Origin: Acerihabitans sp035013185 | GTDB taxonomy: Bacteria > Pseudomonadota > Gammaproteobacteria > Enterobacterales > Enterobacteriaceae | Direction: 5' to 3' | Assembly: GCF_035013185.1 (NCBI RefSeq) | Contig: NZ_JAYGJO010000009.1 | Span: forward strand, 1-64,000 | DNA length: 64,000 nucleotides | In this document: positions 17,390 to 25,368 of the stretch, piece by piece | How positions within the stretch are numbered: position 1 is the first letter of the stretch | Layout of the letters: each line of letters opens with the position of its first letter | Program-made: the position numbers and the translations under genes | Notes under the pieces: generated by a model | Databases searched by the model: none | What the model was told of the DNA's origin: nothing | What the model saw: the letters and a program-made list of their open reading frames with translations, nothing else

Positions 17390-17995
17390 TCAGTATTCCG
17401 TGGCGTCGGTCGCTAAAGCAGCGTGGTTAAGAAAGTTTTCCAGCAGTAGGTGCCCTTGCTCGCTAAGAATGCTTTCTGGATGAAACTGTACACCTTCGAG
17501 CGGCAAGGTTCGATGGCGGATCCCCATGATTTCATCCGGGTGTCCTGCTTGCTGACTCCAGGCGGTGACGTCAAGACACGCTGGCAAGCTGTCCGGGGCA
17601 ACCACCAGAGAATGATAACGCGTTACCGTCAATGGACATACCAAGGTGTGAAACACCCCGCGACCATCGTGGCGGATAACCGAGGTTTTACCGTGCATGA
17701 CCTGCCGGGCGCGCACAATTTTGCCACCAAAGGCCTGTGCGATGGCCTGATGTCCCAGGCAAACACCGAGAATCGGGATGACCCCGGCGAAGTGCCTGAT
17801 AGCAGCCAGTGATATGCCCGCGTCGTCCGGCGTGCCGGGCCCAGGAGAGATCACCAGGCGCTCGGGCGCCATGCGTTCGATATCGGCAATGCGTAGCTGA
17901 TCGTGGCGCCACACCTCAACCTGTGCGCCAAGCTCGCAAAAATATTGGTACAGGTTATAGGTAAACGAATCGTAATTATCAATGATCAGCAGCAT
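17390..17995 (-). CDS. pabA: Aminodeoxychorismate synthase, glutamine amidotransferase subunit
   Basis: PabA hydrolyses glutamine and passes ammonia to PabB to make 4-amino-4-deoxychorismate, the folate (p-aminobenzoate) precursor. The 201-residue class I amidotransferase has the oxyanion motif SPGPGTPDDAG, the nucleophile Cys79 in GVCLGHQ, and His-x-Glu in QFHPESIL. Its length is slightly above E. coli (187) because of a C-terminal tail. In E. coli fic and yhfG lie between ppiA and pabA; here the ppiA stop... gap is only 25 bases, so both are missing. Confidence 0.95.
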   Translation of the reverse strand: MLLIIDNYDSFTYNLYQYFCELGAQVEVWRHDQLRIADIERMAPERLVISPGPGTPDDAGISLAAIRHFAGVIPILGVCLGHQAIAQAFGGKIVRARQVMHGKTSVIRHDGRGVFHTLVCPLTVTRYHSLVVAPDSLPACLDVTAWSQQAGHPDEIMGIRHRTLPLEGVQFHPESILSEQGHLLLENFLNHAALATDATEY

Positions 17996-18020
17996 GGGCG
18001 CGGAGCTCCAGCATATTTCG

Positions 18021-18590
18021 CTACGGCAGGACCACTGCCGACAGGATTTTAATGGGTTTTATCGGAACATTTTGATACGGCCCAACGTTTTTCGTTGGAA
18101 CCTGCGCGATTTTATCGGCAACATCCATGCCTTTGATCACTTTACCGAATACTGCATAGCCAAAATCACGCTGGCCGTGGTCCAGAAACGCATTATCGGC
18201 AATGTTGATAAAGAACTGGCTGGTAGCACTGTCCTTTTCAGAGGTACGTGCCATAGCCACGGTGCCGCGCAGGTTGCGCAGTCCGTTATCCGCCTCGTTT
18301 TTAATCGGCGCCTGGGTGGATTTCTGCGTCAAATCTTGATTAAAGCCACCCCCCTGAATCATAAAACCGGGAATGACTCGATGAAAGATGGTGTTATTGT
18401 AAAAACCGCTGTTGACGTAAGCGACAAAATTATTCACCGCTATCGGCGCTTTCTGCTTATCCAATTCCAATTCGATGTTGCCAGCGGAAGTGTGAAGCAG
18501 CACACGCATATCCTGCTGAGCGGCAAGGACGGATGAAGAAATGGTCGCCAAGGAGAATAACAGTGCGGCGGCCAGGTTTCGTTTCAGCAT
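18021..18590 (-). CDS. ppiA: Periplasmic peptidyl-prolyl cis-trans isomerase A (cyclophilin)
   Basis: PpiA accelerates proline isomerisation during folding in the periplasm. Its 189 residues (E. coli 190) begin with a signal peptide (MLKRNLAAALLFSLATIS, cleavage near VLA-AQ). The cyclophilin core follows, with FHRVIPGFMIQGGGF, ATSQFFIN and the GYAVFGKVIKGMDV stretch. It lies upstream of pabA in the same direction with a 25-base gap. Confidence 0.96.
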   Translation of the reverse strand: MLKRNLAAALLFSLATISSSVLAAQQDMRVLLHTSAGNIELELDKQKAPIAVNNFVAYVNSGFYNNTIFHRVIPGFMIQGGGFNQDLTQKSTQAPIKNEADNGLRNLRGTVAMARTSEKDSATSQFFINIADNAFLDHGQRDFGYAVFGKVIKGMDVADKIAQVPTKNVGPYQNVPIKPIKILSAVVLP

Positions 18591-18887
18591 GAGGTTTCCT
18601 TTTTATTACATGGGCAATAGGAAGTGCTTAGATTCTAAAGAGCGGGCGGCGCTAACGCTACCCATTTACTCTTTTTTACGTAACAGCGTCATAATGGGTA
18701 TATCACCCCGACTCCCCTGGCGACCTATCCTGAATTGCAAAAAACAGCGAAATATTATCAATGAGCAAGTTAGATACCCATCGTATAAATTGTCATGATA
18801 GTATTTGACGCTAATTGAGACCCCCAACGCAACCGTTTTGCGGTCCGGCGCCACACCGGTCAGCAAATAGATGAATACAGGCCTTTT

Positions 18888-20132
18888 ATGAATAACATCA
18901 ATCGACTGAGACTAACATGGATTAGTTTTTTTTCTTATGGATTGACCGGCGCGCTGGTCATTGTTACCGGGGTAGTATTAGGCAACATCGCTGAGTATTT
19001 CAAGGTGCCGATTTCAGCCATGAGCGCCACCTTTACCTTTTTGAACTCAGGCATTTTATTGTCGATCTTCCTCAATGCCTGGCTGATGGAAATCATCGCA
19101 CTTAAGAAACAGCTGATATTTGGTTTTGTATTGATGATTTTGGCCGTTTTAGGATTAATGAGCGGTCAAAACCTCACTGTGTTCTCGTTATCAATGTTCA
19201 TCCTGGGGGTGGTAAGCGGTATTACCATGTCCATTGGCACCTATTTAATTACCTATCTTTATACGGGCCGGCAACGTGGGTCGCGGTTGCTCTTTACCGA
19301 CTCATTTTTCAGTATGGCCGGCGCGTTGTTTCCGATTCTCGCCGGGGTATTCCTGGCGCACCATATTCCCTGGTACTGGGTTTATGCCGCTATCGGCAGC
19401 CTGTATGTCGCCATTTTTGTGTTGACGTTATTTTCAGATTTCCCGGTATTGGGCAGCAAGCAGCCCCCCCAAGAGCGTACGGCGGTGACGCCCCAAAAAG
19501 AGAAGTGGGGTATCGGCGTGCTGCTTATCTCCCTCGCCGCACTGTGTTATATCCTGGGACAGTTAGGTTTTATCTCTTGGGTACCGGAATATGCCACTAA
19601 AAATTTCGGCATGGGTATTGAGGAAGCCGGAAGCCTGGTGGGCAACTTTTGGACCGCGTATATGGTAGGGATGTGGGTTTTCAGCGCCTTGCTGCGTTTT
19701 GTGGATCTGCAGCGCGTGGTTACCATTTTAGCCGGCCTGTCGATGGTCATCATGTATCTGTTTATCGCCGCGGAGCAGGGCGAGTACCTGCATTATTATC
19801 TCTTCGGGCTGGGTTTTATCTCCAGCGCTATCTATACCACGCTTATCACCCTCGGCTCACAGCAAACCCGAGTGACCTCGCCAAAGCTGGTTAACTTTAT
19901 TCTGACCTGCGGTACCGTCGGCACCATGCTGACGTTTGTCGTCACGGGCCCTATTGTGGCCCATTTCGGCGTTAAGGCTGCCTTGAGTACTTCCAACCTA
20001 CTTTATCTGGCGGTATTTATCCTATGCCTGTTGCTGGGATGGGTCACCCGTCACCGCATGCATGGGCATACGGCGAGCGAACCCGCAGCGGATAAAACAA
20101 TATCGACCCTGTCCCGGCCATCGGGCGATTAA
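18888..20132 (+). CDS. tsgA: Major facilitator superfamily transporter TsgA
   Basis: TsgA is a 12-segment MFS membrane protein of unknown substrate, named in Salmonella where it lies in the nirB-cysG region. The 414 residues (E. coli 393) share its conserved stretches, for example TLGSQQTRVTSPKLVNF and TCGTVGTMLTFVVTGPIV. The extra residues are a polar C-terminal tail. The ribosome site is weak (AGGCC 6 bases upstream of ATG). In E. coli nirBDC-cysG follow; here the downstream region is unrelated accessory DNA. The 297 bases between ppiA and tsgA show no gene. Confidence 0.95.
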   Translation: MNNINRLRLTWISFFSYGLTGALVIVTGVVLGNIAEYFKVPISAMSATFTFLNSGILLSIFLNAWLMEIIALKKQLIFGFVLMILAVLGLMSGQNLTVFSLSMFILGVVSGITMSIGTYLITYLYTGRQRGSRLLFTDSFFSMAGALFPILAGVFLAHHIPWYWVYAAIGSLYVAIFVLTLFSDFPVLGSKQPPQERTAVTPQKEKWGIGVLLISLAALCYILGQLGFISWVPEYATKNFGMGIEEAGSLVGNFWTAYMVGMWVFSALLRFVDLQRVVTILAGLSMVIMYLFIAAEQGEYLHYYLFGLGFISSAIYTTLITLGSQQTRVTSPKLVNFILTCGTVGTMLTFVVTGPIVAHFGVKAALSTSNLLYLAVFILCLLLGWVTRHRMHGHTASEPAADKTISTLSRPSGD

Positions 20133-20140
20133 ACCCACAC

Positions 20141-20191
20141 CGCCGCGTATCTTGGCGAAGGTTGCCTTATACCGGCGGCCAAGACGCGGCG
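20141..20191. repeat. Imperfect inverted repeat after tsgA
   Basis: The arms CGCCGCGT + CTTGGC (20141-20148, 20151-20156, with a 2-base bulge AT) pair with GCCAAG + ACGCGGCG (20178-20183, 20184-20191) to form a 14-bp stem around a 21-base loop. It starts 9 bases after the tsgA stop. No T run follows on either strand, so it may stabilise the 3' end of the mRNA or assist factor-dependent termination. Confidence 0.55.
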
Positions 20192-20258
20192 TAAAACGCA
20201 TTGCCTAGAGAAATACCCAATAGCACGATGTCAGCTAGGCCATAAACGCGCAATCGAG

Positions 20259-20480
20259 TCACCAAGGGTTATCACTGCTCATGATGTCACTGCGCGAGAT
20301 CCCGATATCTTTAAGTTGATCGTCACTGAGTGCCAGCAGGATCCGCCGGTTGCTGCGCCGTAAATAACTTTTTTTCAGATGTAAGTACCATGCCTGCAAC
20401 CGGTTTTTTGGCCTCAACGCCGGATCGGGGGCAAGACTCGATGTCAGTGGCGTTTGGATGTTGGTTGGGTTGTTCATCAT
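20259..20480 (-). CDS. DUF1127 small protein (YjiS-like)
   Basis: This 73-residue protein has the short arginine-rich DUF1127 domain at its C-terminal half, with the signature RILLALSDDQLKDIGISRSDI. DUF1127 proteins are small; in other bacteria some bind RNA or affect phosphate and carbon metabolism, but none is assigned for this type. The ATG pair at 20475-20480 has AGGAG 8 bases upstream. It is divergent from the MocR gene across 175 bases that contain repeats shared by both promoters. Confidence 0.8.
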   Translation of the reverse strand: MMNNPTNIQTPLTSSLAPDPALRPKNRLQAWYLHLKKSYLRRSNRRILLALSDDQLKDIGISRSDIMSSDNPW

Positions 20481-20608
20481 GTTTGCTCCTCTCTCAAAGT
20501 GACCGCTTTATCATGCGATAGGCGTCACGTGCCGTACAGATTCAGAAACACGGTTTTTTCACCATACAAAGCGTGATTTAACCTGCTGTCATGCTATTAT
20601 TCGCCTCA

Positions 20609-20646
20609 ATCTGTATTGCTACTTTCATAATAAATAGTATCTGTAT
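20609..20646 (+). promoter_or_regulatory. Direct repeats in front of the MocR-type regulator gene (possible self-operator)
   Basis: The octamer ATCTGTAT occurs at 20609-20616 and again at 20639-20646, exactly 30 bp apart and so on the same DNA face. The second copy touches the ribosome site of the regulator gene. A reverse-oriented copy with one change (GTACAGAT) lies at 20534-20541. MocR-type regulators such as GabR and PdxR bind spaced direct repeats in their own promoters. That this is the binding site is inference. Confidence 0.45.
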
Positions 20647-20655
20647 GAGGTTTCC

Positions 20656-22086
20656 ATGACGCGCTACGATAATTTGGCCGGCATCATCGGCGAACGCATA
20701 GAACAAGGCTTATATACCGGTGGGCAGAGATTGCCGTCAGTGCGGGCACTGAGTCTGGAGCATGAGGTGAGCATCAGTACGGTACAGCAAGCCTATCGGG
20801 TGCTGGAGGATCGACGGCTGGTCGAAGCGCGGCCAAAATCAGGCTATTTTGTCAGCCAAAAACATGAACTGGCTGCGTTGCCAGCTATGTGCCGACCGGC
20901 CCAGCGGCCGGTGGAGATATCCCAGTGGGGTTTGGTGCTCAAGCTACTGCGTTCAGACCCGTCGGATGGGATGGTGCATTTGGGACCGGGAATGCCGGAT
21001 ATTTCATCCCCGACACTCAAGCCGTTGATGAAGTGGCTCAGTCGTACGGCCCTGCATCCGGATTTACGCGGTATGAACTACGGCGATATTTCCGGCGCGC
21101 GCGTGTTACGCGAGCAAATAGCCCGCCTGATGGTCGACAGCGGCAGTCTATTGTCAGCCGATGATATTTTGATCACTACCGGGTGCCATGAGGCACTGTC
21201 CATTGCGCTGCATGCCTTGTGTCAACCGGGGGATATCGTGGCGGTAGATTCACCCAGTTTTCACGGGGTGACTCAGGCTATGAAAGCTTTTAGTATTAAG
21301 GCGTTGGAGATACCCACCGACCCGGTGACCGGCATCAGCCTGGACGCGTTGGCGCTGGCGCTGGAACAGTGGCCGATTAAGGCGATTCAAGTCACACCAA
21401 ATTGTAATAATCCGCTGGGTTATATTATGCCCGACTCGCATAAACAGGCATTGTTGTCCTTGGCGCAGCGCTACGACACGCCCATTATCGAAGATGATGT
21501 CTATGGCGACTTGGCCTATCACTACCCACGGCCGCATACTATCAAATCCTTTGATGAGGATGGCCGCGTGCTGTTGTGCAGTTCGTTTTCCAAAACACTG
21601 GCCCCAGGGCTGCGGGTCGGTTGGATGGTGCCCGGGCGTTATATGGAAAAAGCCATTCATATGAAATATATCAACACTGGCGCTACCGCGCTGCAGCCGC
21701 AGCTCGCGGTGGCCGAGTTCGTCCGGGGTGGGTATTATCTCAAGCACCTACGACGGATGCGTGCCCGTTACCAGCTTAACTGCGAGATCATGACCGACTG
21801 GATTAAAACCTACTTTCCGCTGGAAACCCGGGTCAGCCGACCACAGGGTGGCTTTTTGATCTGGATCGAACTGCCGGAGCATTTCGACTCACTGCGGCTG
21901 AGTCGGCAGTTGGAGAACCTATTGATACAAATTGCCGTCGGGCCGGTATTTTCCGCGTCCGGTAAATACCGCCACTGCCTGCGACTGAGTTTCGCCGCCA
22001 AGCTCACCGACAAGATGGAAGCCGCAGTGAAGACTATCGGCGAGACCATCAAACAGCAGTTACGCGAGCATCCTGGCGAGGGTTAA
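20656..22086 (+). CDS. MocR-type regulator: GntR HTH fused to a PLP aminotransferase-like domain
   Basis: This 476-residue fusion has a winged HTH of the GntR family (about 1-70, with GGQRLPSVRALSLEHEVSISTV). It is followed by a fold-type I aminotransferase domain (about 100-470) with the PLP lysine Lys313 in SSFSKTLAPG, TPNCNNPLGY and IEDDVYGDL. It resembles E. coli YdcR. Such proteins use PLP as an effector-sensing cofactor rather than for catalysis. It is convergent with codA with a 4-bp overlap of stop codons, so its target may include codA or the DUF1127 gene. The true target is unknown. Confidence 0.88.
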   Translation: MTRYDNLAGIIGERIEQGLYTGGQRLPSVRALSLEHEVSISTVQQAYRVLEDRRLVEARPKSGYFVSQKHELAALPAMCRPAQRPVEISQWGLVLKLLRSDPSDGMVHLGPGMPDISSPTLKPLMKWLSRTALHPDLRGMNYGDISGARVLREQIARLMVDSGSLLSADDILITTGCHEALSIALHALCQPGDIVAVDSPSFHGVTQAMKAFSIKALEIPTDPVTGISLDALALALEQWPIKAIQVTPNCNNPLGYIMPDSHKQALLSLAQRYDTPIIEDDVYGDLAYHYPRPHTIKSFDEDGRVLLCSSFSKTLAPGLRVGWMVPGRYMEKAIHMKYINTGATALQPQLAVAEFVRGGYYLKHLRRMRARYQLNCEIMTDWIKTYFPLETRVSRPQGGFLIWIELPEHFDSLRLSRQLENLLIQIAVGPVFSASGKYRHCLRLSFAAKLTDKMEAAVKTIGETIKQQLREHPGEG

Positions 22087-23366
22087 TGGCGAAAATCGAC
22101 GTTTTCCGGCTGATCCAAAAACAGCGTTGCTTGCGCCGGTTGGGTCTCGGCGATCACCCGGCCATGGCGAATCACATACCGTGGCGGGGTCTGTCTCCTT
22201 ACGGCATCAAAGCCATTTTCCGCCGGTAGGATCAGCAAATTGGCGTGGTTCCCCACGGCAATGCCATAGTCGATCAGATGCATGGTTTTGGCCCCGTTGG
22301 TGGTAATCAGGTTCAGACCTTGGTTGATTTGCTCGTAGCCCATCAGCTGGCACACATGCAGCCCCATGTGCAGCACCTGTAACATATTGCCGGTGCCTAA
22401 GGGGTACCAAGGGTCGAAGACGTCGTCATGGCCAAAACAGACATTGATACCCGCCGCCATCAGCTCTTTGACTCGCGTCACTCCACGCCGTTTCGGATAA
22501 TCATCAAAGCGGCCCTGTAGGTGGATATTGACCAGGGGATTAGCCACAAAATTGATGCCGGAAAGCTGCAACAAGCGGAACAGACGGGCAGTGTAAGCGC
22601 CGTTATACGAGTGCATGGCGGTGGTATGGCTGGCGGTCACCCGCGCGCCCATGCCTTCGCGGTGGGCCAGTGCAGCGACGGTTTCCACAAACCGTGATTG
22701 CTCATCATCAATTTCATCGCAGTGCACATCCACCAGCCGTTGGTACTTCACTGCCAGGGCAAATGCCTTATGCAGGGATTCCACACCGTACTCACGGGTA
22801 AACTCAAAATGCGGTATCGCGCCCACCACATCGGCGCCCAAGCGCAATGCTTCCTCTAGCAGGGCTTCACCGTCGGGATAGGACAAAATACCTTCCTGGG
22901 GGAACGCGACCAGTTGTAAATCGACCCATGGCGCCACCTCGCTGCGAACTTCCAACATGGCCTTAAGCGCCGTCAGGGTGGGATCGGAAACGTCCACATG
23001 ACTGCGCACATGCTGGATACCGTTGGCGATCTGCCACTTGAGCATGCGCCAGGCCCGTTGTTTTACATCGGTATGGGTCAACAACGCCTTACGTTCCGAC
23101 CAGCGCTCAATGCCTTCAAACAAGGTGCCGGATTGATTCCATGTGGGGTCGCCGGCGGTTTGAGTGGTGTCCAGATGGATATGGGGCTCAACAAAAGGTG
23201 GGATCGCCAACCCGCCCTGTGCGTCCAGCACGTCGGGGGAACATTGGCCGGTAGCCCGTGCCGGACGAATCGACCCGATACGGTGTTTATCAAGCTCGAT
23301 GTCCCATAATCCTTCACGCTGCGCCAGTCGGGCATTGGTCACAATATTCAACGGATGTTTCGGCAC
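22083..23366 (-). CDS. codA: Cytosine deaminase CodA
   Basis: CodA hydrolyses cytosine to uracil and ammonia (pyrimidine salvage and nitrogen supply). All 427 residues align without gaps to E. coli CodA. The metal ligands of the amidohydrolase fold are visible: HIH (about 62-64) in PPFVEPHIHLDTT, VDVHCDEIDDEQSR with His and catalytic Glu, TASHTTAMHSYNG, and Asp in CFGHDDVFDPWYPLG. The start is GTG (23364-23366) behind GAGG. The permease gene codB, which is upstream of codA in E. coli, is not present here, so cytosine must enter by another route or codB lies elsewhere. Confidence 0.93.
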   Translation of the reverse strand: MPKHPLNIVTNARLAQREGLWDIELDKHRIGSIRPARATGQCSPDVLDAQGGLAIPPFVEPHIHLDTTQTAGDPTWNQSGTLFEGIERWSERKALLTHTDVKQRAWRMLKWQIANGIQHVRSHVDVSDPTLTALKAMLEVRSEVAPWVDLQLVAFPQEGILSYPDGEALLEEALRLGADVVGAIPHFEFTREYGVESLHKAFALAVKYQRLVDVHCDEIDDEQSRFVETVAALAHREGMGARVTASHTTAMHSYNGAYTARLFRLLQLSGINFVANPLVNIHLQGRFDDYPKRRGVTRVKELMAAGINVCFGHDDVFDPWYPLGTGNMLQVLHMGLHVCQLMGYEQINQGLNLITTNGAKTMHLIDYGIAVGNHANLLILPAENGFDAVRRQTPPRYVIRHGRVIAETQPAQATLFLDQPENVDFRH

Positions 23367-23574
23367 GTTTTACCTCGTTTGCGTCAGATGCGTCAGATGC
23401 GTTCATTCTTCAACCAAGCTTAGCGCAATAGGCCACTAATGTCCGTTGATTTAACAGCCGTTTATTCGATGGAGAATAGGATTCGTATCCCGGAAATGAA
23501 AATCATATTGCGATAGTCTGCAAAGACAAAATATCAGGTATAGCGATTTTTTTGATTTATTTGGATAATAAGCA

Positions 23575-25182
23575 TTGGAACAGTTTAAAATTTACACGCC
23601 TCAAAACTACCGTCCAGTAGACTATATTGAAGATAAAAAAACAGTTTTTGATAAAAAAGAACCGTATATATCATTGAAATATGGTAACAACGTTGACAAT
23701 AACAATTGTGAGTTTTATTTTAAAGACGATGAAGATGAATTGATTACATGCCGCCACTTTGCAACCGATTACATTCTCAATGCATTGAACGAGAATAAAG
23801 ATTTTTTGGGCCATTATGCGAGTGAACAATCCATTCAATTTCATATGACCGCTGATCTTGAAACGATTTATGACAGAATAATCGATAACACTAAAAAAAT
23901 CTACGCCATTGACAATAATGATTTTGGGCTTTGCTTAAGCGATATATTTACCTCAATGAAAAATAGGGGCCGTCATCTCCAGGCATTACTTATTAGGTCG
24001 CCAGATCATGCCATGGCAGCACGTCTTTTAATCAAACAAAGGGATACAGATCTTTTCGATTATGTGGTGAATTTCTATGACCCTAACCACACCAGCAGCC
24101 AAATACGCGTTTGTTTAAACACATTGTCAGACGTTGAACATCTCAGACTCGATCAATTTATCTATACAGACTGCTATAATGATTATTATCCAAAAGAACC
24201 ATCTGAACTGTCATGCATCTTTGTGATTGATGATAAAACAGTAAATGATAAACCACAACGATCACATACCTCTAGACGCAGGTTGACTCAGCTCAGCAGA
24301 ACCGCGCCATTGTTGCCATGTGCGAACTTGTTAAGCTATCTTAGCGAACTTAATCTGGTATCAGATTTAAAAATCTTCGTCAATGATGTAACGGCCATGT
24401 TGGAGAACGCAACTTCTCCAACATTGACAATAAAACCTCGGGAATTATATAAACTGTTTTATTTCAACAGACCCGATTGTTTTCCTCGATCATTGCTGAT
24501 GAAAGTGGGCCATTACTGCAATAGCGACACGATAAATCATATAACCGAGCTGTTGGGGAAACTGCCAAACGATAAAATTATCGAACTGGCATCCACACAA
24601 GAAGTAAAAGGGTATAATGCCCTTATGGTGGCCTGCATGGCAGGTAACATTAACTTGATAAATGCAATTGCTTATTTGGCCATAAAAAAACAATTCACCA
24701 AAAATGACATAACGACCTTACTGTCAAAAAAATCATATGATGGCCAAACAGTGTTATCTTTAGCCTGTAAATATGGTCACGCTGACGCCATTACCGCTCT
24801 CACCCCGTTAATCAGACAACTTTCGCCTAATGTATTATTCGATCTGATAGCGTCAAACCATGATCTTGATATACCCTTTATTTTTTATGCCATTGAATAT
24901 CATCACGTCGTTGCAGCAAACACAAACCTGCGTTTGTTGAACTTATTATCACCACAACAATATTTTCAGTTATTCGATTTTGAAAAAGAAGAGATAATAA
25001 TGCTGCTCAATTTTATTAGAAACCATGGCGATGCCGATACCCTGTTGGTTTTACAAGAGATTGAGCAACTGCAGCGCAATGCATGCGAAACGCCACCATT
25101 AATTAACCCGCACCACGCTGAGCCACAGGAAAATACCATAAGCCGGAAAATAAATAACTTTGCGTCTTTGGTGGCAGCCTAA
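23575..25182 (+). CDS. Putative type III effector, EspL/ShET2/OspD-like cysteine protease with ankyrin-like repeats
   Basis: This 535-residue protein has no signal peptide or membrane segment. The N-terminal half resembles the ShET2 enterotoxin/EspL/OspD family: Cys59 in ITCRHFATDYI, His145 in RSPDHAMAARLLIK and Asp169 in VNFYDPN. The Cys-His-Asp spacing (86 and 24) is close to the catalytic triad I recall for EspL (Cys47, His131, Asp153). The C-terminal half holds at least two ankyrin-like repeats (about 345-368, NALMVACMAGNINLINA; 389-412, TVLSLACKYGHADAI). EspL cleaves host RHIM proteins. G+C is 35 of 120 bases at 23641-23760, far below the neighbours, which suggests horizontal transfer. 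The start is probably TTG (23575), 4 bases after an in-frame stop, with a weak ribosome site; the first in-frame ATG is codon 91. No chaperone or secretion gene is adjacent. Family by motif reading only. Confidence 0.68.
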   Translation: MEQFKIYTPQNYRPVDYIEDKKTVFDKKEPYISLKYGNNVDNNNCEFYFKDDEDELITCRHFATDYILNALNENKDFLGHYASEQSIQFHMTADLETIYDRIIDNTKKIYAIDNNDFGLCLSDIFTSMKNRGRHLQALLIRSPDHAMAARLLIKQRDTDLFDYVVNFYDPNHTSSQIRVCLNTLSDVEHLRLDQFIYTDCYNDYYPKEPSELSCIFVIDDKTVNDKPQRSHTSRRRLTQLSRTAPLLPCANLLSYLSELNLVSDLKIFVNDVTAMLENATSPTLTIKPRELYKLFYFNRPDCFPRSLLMKVGHYCNSDTINHITELLGKLPNDKIIELASTQEVKGYNALMVACMAGNINLINAIAYLAIKKQFTKNDITTLLSKKSYDGQTVLSLACKYGHADAITALTPLIRQLSPNVLFDLIASNHDLDIPFIFYAIEYHHVVAANTNLRLLNLLSPQQYFQLFDFEKEEIIMLLNFIRNHGDADTLLVLQEIEQLQRNACETPPLINPHHAEPQENTISRKINNFASLVAA

Positions 25183-25298
25183 ATCGGTCAGACTCAACGA
25201 GAAAAAGGTTAGTTTATTAAGCCCGAGCGATGCACTGCGGTTTGTGTGGTGTATGGCGGTACCTTCTTGGCAGGGGATCTTGACGGGGGAGCAAGCTT

Positions 25299-25324
25299 AC
25301 CGGCGACGGTGTATCGCCGGTTTT
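25299..25324 (+). terminator. Rho-independent terminator after the putative effector gene
   Basis: The arms ACCGGCGA (25299-25306) and TCGCCGGT (25314-25321) form a perfect 8-bp stem with a 7-base loop, followed by TTTT. It lies 117 bases after the effector stop and before the convergent trpS. Confidence 0.7.
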
Positions 25325-25368
25325 CAGTAGACCCAGGCATGCAGATTTAACACAATCTTGCTCTGGGT

